From assembly GCA_947568835.1 (NCBI GenBank), contig OX387612.1, positions 12,774,001-12,838,000 on the forward strand: a stretch of DNA of 64,000 nucleotides. Direction: 5' to 3'. Source of the DNA: Protonemura montana (lineage: Eukaryota; Arthropoda; Insecta; Plecoptera; Nemouridae). Positions 11,306-20,590 of the stretch are shown here, in pieces. The notes under the pieces are model-generated. The model did not search any database, was not told where the DNA came from, and saw only the letters and a list, made by a program, of their open reading frames with translations. The position numbers and the translations under genes are program-made. Position 1 is the first letter of the stretch. Each line of letters opens with the position of its first letter.

Positions 11306-11539
11306 GCTCCCTCTCCAGATTACACCTCGTGACTTCCTCGGCCAATCATTTGCTCGAATTTATTCTATTGTACATTTAAAGAACTATAACTAATTGGGAG
11401 AGGCACTTTGGAAAGGATCATGGGGACTGGACCTCACTGCGAACGTCGACACATTCCTGCGAAGCATGTGGCTAACCAGTCGCCTTTCAACCGATGCCAG
11501 AACACTTGTCACCCTTACAAAACTATCGGATATTAAACA

Positions 11540-11995
11540 GACGCGCGTGCCTCGAAGATTGTATGCATTATGTGCATCGCGCAAACCGATGCCAGAATAC
11601 TTGTCACCCTTATTGATGCCTAACAGATATATTATACAGATGGCTCGACGCACATGGCTAGAAGATTGTATGCATTATGTGCATCGCACAAACCGATGCC
11701 AGAACACTTGTCACCCTTATTGATGCCTAACAGATATATTATACAGATAGCTCGACGCACATGGCTAGAAGATTGTATGCATTATGTGCATCGCACAAAC
11801 CGATGCCAGAACACTTGTCACCCTTATTGATGCCTAACAGATATATTATACAGATGGCTCGACGCACATGGCTCGAAGATTGTATGCATTATGTGCATCG
11901 CACAAACCGATGCTAGAATACTTGTCACCCTTATTGATGCCTAACAGATATATTATACAGATGGCTCGACGCACATGGCTAGAAGATTGTACGCA
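11540..11995 (+). repeat. 107-bp tandem repeat inside the 1.3-kb element
   Basis: About four units spaced 107 bp apart (CTCGACGCAC at 11644, 11751, 11858 and 11965), each containing the self-complementary stretch GCATTATGTGCATCGC. A shorter version of the array is in the other element copy. Confidence 0.85.
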
Positions 11996-12383
11996 TTATG
12001 TGCACCTCACATCCTTATTTAAAAATTCACTGTCTAAGAAAAGCTGATGCATTCCAGCTACTGTCAGAGACGGATCTAAATACTTTTTGGTCGTTTCTGA
12101 TTGACAATCCCCGTCCACTTCAAAATAGTAACAAAATGAGTTGGCGCGTCGACTAATCTCCGCTACTGTGCGCTTCCGGGCTTTGGGCAAACGCTCAATA
12201 AACTTAGCGTAGATATGCATTTTTTTTTCATCCGACAGTTTCCAAAACATGCGAGCCCCATTGGTCCCATGCGAGCTCCCGACAAATTAACCTAACAGTG
12301 AAACACACCTTTGTTTCCCAGCTACGACAAGACGCGTCCCGATTGCGTTTGTTCGCGTGGCGGCCAGAGAATATTTGGCCAAG

Positions 12384-14489
12384 ATGGCGGCAGACGGGGA
12401 AGACGGCTCAGAAAGCTCGTGCAAAGCATTGAAGATAAAGTGTTTTAAATGTAAAAGAAAGGTATCAAATGGTGTTCAATGCAAGGACTGTGCTCGTGTT
12501 TTTCACTGGAGGTGTGCTGGCTGTGTGCAAGAGGGTGATGAAGCTGGTGGTGACGAGTTATGTGTGTGGACGTGTCAGACGTGCAGTGAAGCCGAGGCTA
12601 ATGGCGGACCCGATGAAATAGCACAGCTGACATCAACTGTCATAGGCCTACACACAGAAATCAACTCGATGAAGCTTGACATCAAACAAATCTACGCCAA
12701 CTTAGAAGAGGTAATAAATAAAAATAAAACACTACAGTCCAAACTCCAAGCCCTGAGAAAAACAGATAATCAGTCGAATTCAGAGGCAGTTGAAATTGAA
12801 GTTACGTCCCCAATGCCATGTATAAACACCCCAAAAAATCGCTCCAGTCAAATAGCATCGAGAATTAGATTCTACGAGACATCAACAAATAAGAAATCAG
12901 AGCAAGGGGAAATCGTGCCAGTTAGCAGTCCTGTCTCAAAAACTAACCTAGGGAATGTACAGTTGTACGCAGATATCGCTGTTACAGTAAATAAGGACAG
13001 TGACCTATTCAAATCTAACCCTGCTCATTCGCTAGCGCATTGCGTCGCTAGAGATATGAAGATGTCCTCAGGAATTGCAGTTGCTTTTCGGGAAAAGTTT
13101 AAGAAAACCGAAGAGCTCAAAGCACAAAAAAAGAAAATAGGTGAAGTCGCTTATATCAAGGAGGGAAGCAGATACGTGTTCTATCTAATCTCCAAAGAAA
13201 AATCGCGCCATAAACCTTCGTTTAATGACCTGAAGAAGTGTATTCGCGAACTCAAATTGCTTTGCAATCATCTAAATATCCAAAATGTATCAATCCCCAC
13301 TATAGGATGTGGTCGAGATGGCCTAGAGTGGAACCGAGTACATGAAGTGCTCATCGCTGAATTCCAGAGCAGTAACACTCACGTTCATGTCCACATTCCG
13401 AGAGACACTGTAGTTGTTCTTCCAGAGAATCCGGGAAAATCAGTCCTTTTAATCGGAGATAGCCACCTTCGAGGCTGCCGCAGCCTCCTTCAGGATGAAC
13501 TCCCGGGTATGAATATAGTTTGCATGTTCAAACCAAACGCAACGGCGAAAGAAACACTTAAAGATATAGAGAGCAACTTGGCCTCTAAGGCTTGGCGAAC
13601 GCCAGAAACTGTCATTATTGCTTGCGGCACAAACGACATTACGTCTCCCTTTGATCGGGAAGAAAAGAATACGTTTTTGCGATCCATCCGAGAAGCCATC
13701 GTAAAATCAGGAGACACAAAAAAGATATTGTGTAACCTGCCATATCGCTATGATAATCCACCACTAAATCGAACAATATTCTCTTTAAACATAATAATGA
13801 ACAAAATGCAAAAAGAGTTCCCCAAATTACATATTGCAAATGTAACAGATATTCCTAGGTCAGGCTACACCAGGCATGGCCACCACCTCAGCGAGGAGGG
13901 AAAAAATCAATTCTGTAAAAAGCTAGTCGCGCTCATTAGTGACATATCACTTAAAGCCAAACGAAAAGTACCCCATATCTCGATGCCCACCGTGTCTCAG
14001 TGGGAAATGGAAACAAGCCGACCAAAGAAATCTCCGGAAGAAGAATTCCCTACTCTACCCCAAATTATCTCAAAGAAAATATTGTTCTCAGAAAGACAAG
14101 AAAGAAATGCAGTGACCGGCAATCAACAGAATCATAAAGCATCGAGGATTGATGGGCATAACATCCCTGACCCAGAAAAGAATTCGACGCACCTAAATAA
14201 TCAATTCCGACAGACCCAAATCATAACCGACCGACGATATCAACAAACCGTTCAGGGCAAAGACCGATGCACCACCACTGACCCAGTCACCGAAAGAAAT
14301 CAGAGAAATACACCATTGGCCTGCGGAAACTGTTTCGCCGCGAAGGATTTTCATCCAACATCTCAAAGCAAACCGCCTCCGTACATACCGCCACACTGTC
14401 ACCGAATGGTCAAACATCACCCCGGATATCCGCACAGACTGCCCGAAAGGTATCCAATTATCAACAACCAATTAGTAACGCTAGTTTAA
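12384..14489 (+). CDS. LINE ORF1: PHD finger, TARG1-like macrodomain, SGNH hydrolase
   Basis: 701 residues from ATG 12384, which sits in a good AAGATGG context; the open frame extends 27 bp further upstream without an ATG. A PHD finger (C20, C23, C33, C36, H41, C44, C64, C67) and a coiled coil (about 78-127) come first. A macrodomain of the TARG1/OARD1 type follows (about 192-338): SLAHCVARDMKMSSGIAV, RYVFYLISK, HKPSF and IPTIGCGRDGLEW. The residues matching the TARG1 catalytic Lys and Asp are K271 and D312. An SGNH/GDSL hydrolase comes next (about 350-520) with LIGDSH (S360), CGTND (415-418) and HGHHLS (H501). The C-terminal tail is polar. PHD and esterase domains are known in CR1-like ORF1s. 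The ADP-ribose-hydrolase-type macrodomain between them is the unusual part. ORF1 probably forms the RNP and may bind chromatin. Confidence 0.85.
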   Translation: MAADGEDGSESSCKALKIKCFKCKRKVSNGVQCKDCARVFHWRCAGCVQEGDEAGGDELCVWTCQTCSEAEANGGPDEIAQLTSTVIGLHTEINSMKLDIKQIYANLEEVINKNKTLQSKLQALRKTDNQSNSEAVEIEVTSPMPCINTPKNRSSQIASRIRFYETSTNKKSEQGEIVPVSSPVSKTNLGNVQLYADIAVTVNKDSDLFKSNPAHSLAHCVARDMKMSSGIAVAFREKFKKTEELKAQKKKIGEVAYIKEGSRYVFYLISKEKSRHKPSFNDLKKCIRELKLLCNHLNIQNVSIPTIGCGRDGLEWNRVHEVLIAEFQSSNTHVHVHIPRDTVVVLPENPGKSVLLIGDSHLRGCRSLLQDELPGMNIVCMFKPNATAKETLKDIESNLASKAWRTPETVIIACGTNDITSPFDREEKNTFLRSIREAIVKSGDTKKILCNLPYRYDNPPLNRTIFSLNIIMNKMQKEFPKLHIANVTDIPRSGYTRHGHHLSEEGKNQFCKKLVALISDISLKAKRKVPHISMPTVSQWEMETSRPKKSPEEEFPTLPQIISKKILFSERQERNAVTGNQQNHKASRIDGHNIPDPEKNSTHLNNQFRQTQIITDRRYQQTVQGKDRCTTTDPVTERNQRNTPLACGNCFAAKDFHPTSQSKPPPYIPPHCHRMVKHHPGYPHRLPERYPIINNQLVTLV

Positions 14490-14515
14490 ATGTCTCTAAA
14501 AGGAATCAGTGTATC

Positions 14516-17422
14516 ATGATGCATGTAAACATACAGTCTATTAAATATAAAACAGATCGCATTGATTCATTTGTAAAGATACATAATCCTGAAATCTTAT
14601 GTTTCACAGAGCATTGGCTACAAAAGGAAGACGTTGATTATGTTAAAATTCAAGGATACATTCCAATATCCTTCTTTTGTAGGGAAAAAACTAAACATGG
14701 TGGTGTCATCATCTTTTCAAAAGAAGGTTTGGTAACTAAACCAATACAAATAGACCCCAATCTAATTCTAGATAAGGATATTGAAATCACGGCCATAGAA
14801 TTAAACGCCAGCTTTGGAAATTTTATTATTCTGTGTGTGTATAGATCTCCATCGGGCAATTTCGAAGTATTCTTAGAAAATCTTTCGTGTATCTTACTTG
14901 GATTAAACAGTCAAAATAAGCAAATTATTTTGTGTGGAGACTTCAATTCAAACTTTAACTCATCCTGCAAAAAAGCCTCGCAAATAGTTGATACCCTAAG
15001 TTCATTTGGCATAAACTTGAGAATTTTAAAAAACACAAGAATAACAAAGTCGTCCCAAACTTGCATCGACAACATCTTTACCAGCAACGAATATGTTCTT
15101 ACTGAGACGATAGATGCTGGATTGTCAGACCACTGTGTCCTACTGCTTTACATAACAAAGCAACCAAAGGCAAACAAAGTAGAATACGTGAAAAGAAGGA
15201 CTTTTAATAAAGAAAAAATAGATTCCTTCGGGCTAGCCTTAAGCCTAGCTTCTTGGGATAAAATATACGAGTTAGAAAGCGTCAATGAGATGTTCGAAGA
15301 ATTTATGAACATACTTAATGCCTTATTTGAAAATGCGTTTCCACTAAAAACGATGCATATTAATAATCAAAACAACCCCAATGTAAATTGGTACACACAA
15401 GAGTTACACGACTTGTCAGTAGAAGTAATGAAACTTTATGCAATAACTAAATCCAATAAAAGTACTGCAGATGACAATAAACACTATCTCACACTTTTAA
15501 GAAACTACAAAATTTTAATTCAAAAAAGCAAAAAGTGTGCTAACATAAAAAAGATTAAATCCTCAGACAACAAGCCAAAACAAGCATGGACTATTATTGA
15601 TAAAAACAAAAATAAACCACCCATTAGTAAGAACATTGAACTTGAACTCAAATGTGACCATGCAACAATCAAAAGGGTCACTACACCTATTGATGTAGCA
15701 AACGTTTTCAATGACTTTTTCAAAGAGGCAGCTATAAATGCCTACACAGACAATTTACCGCGCGTAAGTAAAAAACCTGTCTCATTTCTAAAATCAAAAT
15801 ATCACAACAAAAATTTCTTTTTAACACCAGCAACTTCGAAAGAAATTTTAGATGCATTCGACAAAGTCACAAAAAAGAAAAAGGCGGCTGGTTTTGATGA
15901 TATTCCGGGGCATATCTTGAGGCACAACGCAATCTACCTAGTGGACCCGTTAGAGCATATACTAAATACTTCGTTTTCAACTGGCACCTTCCCGGACAAA
16001 TTAAAGAAAGCCATAATAAGTCCATTGCATAAAAAGGGATGCCGGGAATCAGTACAAAATTATAGACCGATAGCAATACTATCCATTTTTTCCAAATTGT
16101 TTGAAAAGTGTTTTTGCAACAAATTGATTAACTTCTTAGATAAATACAGCCTAATATCAGAGTGTCAACACGGATTTCGTAATGGTAAATCAACAACATC
16201 CGCCATGCTCAGTTTCATGAATAAAGTGTATACTTCACTTAGTAATGGAAAGTCATCCATTGGGGTCTTCTACGACCTGTCAAAAGCTTTTGACATGGTA
16301 AATCACGACATTTTAATCGAAAAGCTGAAAACCTTTGGTATAATAGGTTTACCAAATGATTGGGTTAAATCCTATTTATTAAATAGGTGCTATGTTACAA
16401 AAGTCATAAGTTCAAATGGTCCTTTCTACTCAAAAGAAGCAATAACAAATATCGGCGTACCACAAGGATCTATAATAGCGCCACTACTATTTATCTTATA
16501 TACTAACGACATAGTTTCTTGTACTACGCAAGGGCAACTTACACTTTTTGCTGACGACACCACACAATTTTTAATAAATGATAAAACAAACAGTTCTGCC
16601 GAAACTCATAATAATAACTTAGCTGTTAGAGAAATCTCTGAGTGGGTAACCACAAACAAACTATCATTAAACAAACAGAAAACGGTTATGTTGCAATTTC
16701 ACTCAAAAAACGACCATCACCTTCGATCGAGCCCCCTTCTTTACCTAAATAACAAGAGCATTGTTCCACAAAACACAACAAAATTTCTAGGTATCATAGT
16801 TGACAATAAACTGCAATGGGGAGAACATATTGATGCTGTCTGTAAAAAAGTTGCCTCTGGTTGCTTTCTTATTAAAAGGCTAATGCAAATCTGCGATATA
16901 GCGACAGCAAAGCTAGTATATTACTCCTACCTTCATTCAAGACTAGCATATGGAATACTATTGTGGGGATTATCACATCACACAAAAAGACTTTTTACTC
17001 TACAAAAAAGAGCGATAAGATACCTAGCTGAAGCCACCTCAAATCCCTGTACTGCTGGCATGTTCTACAAGGATTCATGTAAACCATATTTTATTAAATT
17101 TCAAATTCTGACATTGCCTTGTATTTTTATATATTGTGCTGTATGCTTAATTATAGATAACAAACAATTGACAAATGATTGTAATGCCACGCATACATAC
17201 TTGACAAGAAACAGTCACGTATTAAAACCTAAGAAAAAAGTATCAAAATTTGATTTAAAAAATCCAATTTTAGTAAGCATTAAGCTGTACAATAAAGCAT
17301 TAGCAATTTTAAAGACGACAGGATCAAAAGAATATACTTTTAAAAATGATGTAAAAAACTTTCTTATTAATAATGCATTTTATTCTATTGATCAATTTTT
17401 ATCTTTTGACATGAGTGTATGA
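14516..17422 (+). CDS. LINE ORF2: APE endonuclease and reverse transcriptase
   Basis: 968 residues. The N-terminal AP-endonuclease-like domain shows HVNIQSI, CFTEHW (E32), CGDFNSN (D142, N144) and a GLSDHCVLL block (D205, H206). The reverse transcriptase shows NYRPIAILS, QHGFRNGKST, FYDLSKAFDMVNH (D587), GVPQGSIIAPLLF and LFADD (D680, D681). The C-terminal part has LQKRAIRYL and YKDSCKP. All key catalytic residues are present and there is no frame break, so target-primed reverse transcription could work. The start overlaps the end of a nine-codon ORF that follows ORF1. The ORF2 frame is also open back to 14282, inside ORF1, so frameshift or reinitiation are both possible. Confidence 0.93.
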   Translation: MMHVNIQSIKYKTDRIDSFVKIHNPEILCFTEHWLQKEDVDYVKIQGYIPISFFCREKTKHGGVIIFSKEGLVTKPIQIDPNLILDKDIEITAIELNASFGNFIILCVYRSPSGNFEVFLENLSCILLGLNSQNKQIILCGDFNSNFNSSCKKASQIVDTLSSFGINLRILKNTRITKSSQTCIDNIFTSNEYVLTETIDAGLSDHCVLLLYITKQPKANKVEYVKRRTFNKEKIDSFGLALSLASWDKIYELESVNEMFEEFMNILNALFENAFPLKTMHINNQNNPNVNWYTQELHDLSVEVMKLYAITKSNKSTADDNKHYLTLLRNYKILIQKSKKCANIKKIKSSDNKPKQAWTIIDKNKNKPPISKNIELELKCDHATIKRVTTPIDVANVFNDFFKEAAINAYTDNLPRVSKKPVSFLKSKYHNKNFFLTPATSKEILDAFDKVTKKKKAAGFDDIPGHILRHNAIYLVDPLEHILNTSFSTGTFPDKLKKAIISPLHKKGCRESVQNYRPIAILSIFSKLFEKCFCNKLINFLDKYSLISECQHGFRNGKSTTSAMLSFMNKVYTSLSNGKSSIGVFYDLSKAFDMVNHDILIEKLKTFGIIGLPNDWVKSYLLNRCYVTKVISSNGPFYSKEAITNIGVPQGSIIAPLLFILYTNDIVSCTTQGQLTLFADDTTQFLINDKTNSSAETHNNNLAVREISEWVTTNKLSLNKQKTVMLQFHSKNDHHLRSSPLLYLNNKSIVPQNTTKFLGIIVDNKLQWGEHIDAVCKKVASGCFLIKRLMQICDIATAKLVYYSYLHSRLAYGILLWGLSHHTKRLFTLQKRAIRYLAEATSNPCTAGMFYKDSCKPYFIKFQILTLPCIFIYCAVCLIIDNKQLTNDCNATHTYLTRNSHVLKPKKKVSKFDLKNPILVSIKLYNKALAILKTTGSKEYTFKNDVKNFLINNAFYSIDQFLSFDMSV

Positions 17423-18724
17423 TAGTATGTATTATGTATTATGTATTATGTATTAATCGGTCGCACTACGCTATGTATACTTTACATGTAAATATGCTGA
17501 CAAGTATCATACCATTTATTTGGTCAATTGTTACAATAAAAGCAATTATTATTATTATTATTATTATTAAAACCGCTGAAAAATGTTCAATTGATCGGCT
17601 CTCGAAACCCCTAGCATACATCTGAAACTGCAATCATCACGGCACTGCCTGTTTGACGCACGGGCTGCATGCTTATTGCCTTTCCCGTCGGAGTACGCTT
17701 TCCCCGAGGCTCGGTTTAGGTTTTCAACGTTACGCGGCCAAAGATGGGGTCTCTGCTGCCTTTTCGATGTCCTTGTAGCCCTGTAAATTTATTCAAAATT
17801 TATCAAACTTCACACATCACATCTTTTTTGTAATTCAATCATTGCAGGTATACACTTACTTAACAACTAAACCAATAACAGCTGCTGACTCTTGCTCGCA
17901 ATCAGTCTCCGCTTCGCCTTCACTTAACAAGTAGTTTGGATCATCGGCATCATCACTGTTTAAACACGAGGGAAAAAGGCATTAAAATTTTGAAGGCTTG
18001 AGTTCATTAAAGTTTGATTTTGTTGTACGTTTTGACATACCTATCTTGCACACTTTCTGGAATAACGGTGAATCTTCGAGCATCAGATTCATCGTCGCCG
18101 ACCTCGGACGTCTCGGCGAGGTTTTCGTCATTGATGTCGTCGCTGCACTCGCTTTGAAATGATGCTGCATCATCCACTTCAGGCATCTCCGGCAGAACAT
18201 CGCTGCAACCGCTTTCGCTCGTATCATCGAGAATGCTATTATCGAAAGAAAGAGCACTGATTATTTTGCTTTATTTAAACCATTATTTCCATGCCAGATT
18301 TTACTAGGAGATTTATTACAAATCTAGAAGTACTTACCCTAAATCCAAACAGACTGGCAGATCCGGGGCTGGCGACGACATGGGTTCATCTTCACTATCC
18401 CCATATTCCATAATTTGATCCATATCAAAGAAATATAAAAATCACGGTCATTGAGAATAAACAAATCTTTACCAAAGTTTATACCTATAACCTACAATAA
18501 GCCACAAGCACACGACGAGATTCGAACCTAATTCGAACGGCGCGAAAATACTCGATCGTGATTGGTCGAAACATACTGAATCCGGTTTGTTGGAGCATAG
18601 TTGGAGTTAGAACAAATAAGCATTAACTTTGATCGGTTTCGGGTGGATACAGACCACGATTTATTCCAGAAAAGCAGTGTTAGGGACATATTTTCATGCA
18701 GGTCAGCTTGTTTTTGCATAAATT

Positions 18725-19640
18725 CAGACCTTCACAGATCGAAAGCTCATCACGTACTCTATCATCTGTGAAAATTTCAATGGAGTAGCCCCCCTTCATT
18801 TTCTCGCAAATAAATGATAACCAAATTTTTTTATTGTTAGTCTGTTTCGTTCAGTACATCGCGTATTTTTTAAGGCTAGCGCTTATGAGTTTAGTAGGCT
18901 TATTCTCATTTCTGTCCAGGGCTGGGCCAAAAATTTAGACTTTCACGGATCGAAAGCCCATCACGTACTCTATCATCTGTGAAAATTTCAATGGAGTACC
19001 CCCCCTTCATTTTCTCGCAAATAAATGATAACAAAAATTTTGTAAAAGTTAGCCTTTTTTTGTCCAGGGCTGGGCCAAAAATTTAGACCATCACAGATCA
19101 AAAGCCCATCACGTACTCTATAATCTGTGAAAATTTCAAGGGAGTACCCCCCCTTCATTTTCTCGCAAATAAATGATAACAAAAATTTTGAAAAAGTTAG
19201 CCTATTTTTGTCCAGGGCTGGGCCAAAAATTTAGACCATCACAGATCAAAAGCCCATCACGTACTTTATCATCTGTGAAAATTTCAAGGGAGTACCCCCT
19301 TTCATTTTCTCGCAAATAAATGATAACAAAAATTTTGTAAAAGTTAGCCATTTTTTGTCCAGGGCTGGGCCAAAAATTTAGACCATCACAGATCAAAAGC
19401 CCATAACGTACCTTATCATCTGTGAAAATTTCAAGGGAGTACCCCCCCTTCATTTTCTCGCAAATAAATGATAACAAAAATTTTGTAAAAGTTAGCCTTT
19501 TTTTGTCCAGGGCTGGGCCAAAAATTTAGACCATCACAGATCAAAAGCTCATCACGTACTCTATCATCTGTGAAAATTTCAAGGGAGTACCCCCCCTTCA
19601 TTTTCGCGCAAATAAATGAAAACCAAATTTTTTTATTGTT
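18725..19640 (+). repeat. 148-bp tandem repeat, about 6 copies
   Basis: The landmark TGTCCAGGGCTGGG recurs at 18913, 19061, 19209, 19356 and 19504, i.e. every 147-148 bp. Each unit has TTTAGACCATCACAGATC, a C-run and TTCATTTTCTCGCAAATAAATG. Minus-strand frames through it are simply open repeats. Confidence 0.9.
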
Positions 19641-20200
19641 AGCCTGTCTCGTTCAGTACATCACGTATTTTTGAAGGCTAGCGCTTATGAGTTTTGTAGG
19701 CTGTTTTCTCGTTGCGCTATGTTGAGTTGGTGCCTTTAGATGGCGTTTTAGATTTTGCGAGCTAAGTATCCACTAGTCCGGTTTGTTCGTGGGAAGTTAG
19801 CCTCAGCCTTCGCCTTTAAAAGCTCGGAATTGCTCGGAATAGCTTAGCAGACTATGTGAACAAACCGCAGTAAAAAAAGTGTGTATTAAAGGAACAGCAC
19901 ATAAATATTCCACCCTTAATAACGCATGAAAGCAAATAGTAACATTTTTCACAGTAAATAGAACACGTGATGGGCTTTTGATCCGTGATGGTCTAAATTT
20001 TAAGCCCAGCCTAGGAAAAAATAGGCTAACTTTGACCAAAATTTGCTTTTCAATTATTTGCGAGAAAATGAAGGGGGGGTTCTCCCTTGAAATTTTCACA
20101 GATGATAGAGTAAGTGATGGGCTTTCGATCCGTGATGGTCTTAATTTTTGGCCCAGCCCTGGACAAAAGAAATCTCGATGTAGCCTGGAGGCATCGAGAT
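19641..20200. repeat. End module of the 148-bp family and an inverted copy
   Basis: 19641-19790 is a non-repeated module ending CACTAGTCCG that recurs at about 32060-32215. 19935-20180 is one 148-bp-type unit in inverse orientation. The two blocks suggest a larger mobile unit with tandem 148-bp repeats at its end, but no coding part was found. Confidence 0.6.
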
Positions 20201-20269
20201 TTCTATAATCAGTTGAACATGAAACGGCAAATCGACTGCATCTACCAGAATAAAATCGTGTGAAACTCA

Positions 20270-20590
20270 AAATCTTGTAAAATTATAAAAACAAAATAAG
20301 GTCCCTTGAGGTAGACGCAAATTTTGTGCCCAAATTTTCAAAATGGGTTTTAAATCATCCAACACCCAACAAAGACACAATTTCTTGTTACCTTGAGTTA
20401 CTAAACCGGCTCTAACTACCAAACGAAATCCCGGCCCAACTCAAAAATCTTTGTAAAATGATCAGAACATACAGAGGTACCTCAAGGCAAAAGGAAAATG
20501 TGGGCCGGATTTTCTGAAGGGGTTAAACGGCGTCTAAACCCAACACCAATACGATTTCTTGGGTTATCCACTGCTATCGCCTGTATGTAT
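20270..20590 (+). repeat. Dispersed repeat (copies at 30240-30420 and 30755-30925)
   Basis: Phrases such as AATCTTGTAAAAT, AATTTTGTGCCC and GGGGTTAAACGGCGTCTAA recur, in one case inverted, near 30 kb. The copies are diverged and show no ORF. Confidence 0.55.

Larger units (their letters stand above)
10628..11995 (+). mobile_element. Unclassified 1.3-kb repeated element, copy 1
   Basis: The same sequence lies inverted at 47490-48774, nearly identical over most of its length. The shared left end reads TGTAAGGTGAGACCC; the right end lies in a 107-bp tandem array. One side of this copy abuts the DUF7869 fragment ending LNKD and the other the fragment beginning YRQIF, so it is an insertion. No reverse transcriptase, transposase or clear terminal repeats were seen. 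TG at one end and CA near the other would suit an LTR-like or solo element, but target duplications are not evident. Confidence 0.7.
12249..17568 (+). mobile_element. Full-length CR1-group LINE with two intact ORFs
   Basis: A 5.3-kb non-LTR retrotransposon. Its 5' UTR runs 12249-12383, then ORF1 (12384-14489), ORF2 (14516-17422), a short 3' UTR with GTATTAT microsatellite and a terminal (ATT)n tail to 17568. The flanks AAAAC at 12244-12248 and AAAAC at 17569-17573 are a likely target-site duplication. Removing the element rejoins the DUF7869 reading frame through the QRFW codons. Full length, open ORFs and a clean flank indicate a recent insertion. PHD plus esterase in ORF1 and the APE/RT layout place it near the CR1/L2 group; the exact clade needs a tree. 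Confidence 0.9.
9817..18423 (-). pseudogene. DUF7869-type gene, dismembered by two insertions
   Basis: Exon 1 (18338-18423, ATG at 18423) is followed in phase by 18041-18235, 17860-17955 and an exon starting at 17780. All splice sites are canonical. The first three exons are acidic. The fourth has WPRN...GKAY...GKGNKHAA with paired cysteines, then IFQRF, where a LINE (12249-17568) interrupts the codons. WKLSDEKK resumes at 12248 and continues to 11996, ending KKYLDPSLTVAG and LNKD. The 1.3-kb element then intervenes. YRQIF...FNLAFHHPKKD (about 10615-10543) and, after a frameshift, CDSC and the ATG frame 10515-9817 complete it (WSDSCVPQNKN, KYSEPGHGNLQEVD). This motif order is that of uncharacterised invertebrate DUF7869 proteins with a nuclease/transposase-like core. 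Compared with my memory of the family, about 70 residues are also missing after DGDCQS. Family function is unknown. Confidence 0.7.

Noticed and set aside
17982-18257. 91-aa minus-strand ORF
   Set aside because: It is an out-of-frame shadow of the acidic exon 2 (18041-18235) of the DUF7869-type gene, which has matching splice sites.
18988-19477. Repeated minus-strand ORFs with FICEKMKGGYSLEIFTD
   Set aside because: They follow the 148-bp tandem repeat and carry no evolutionary or domain evidence for coding.
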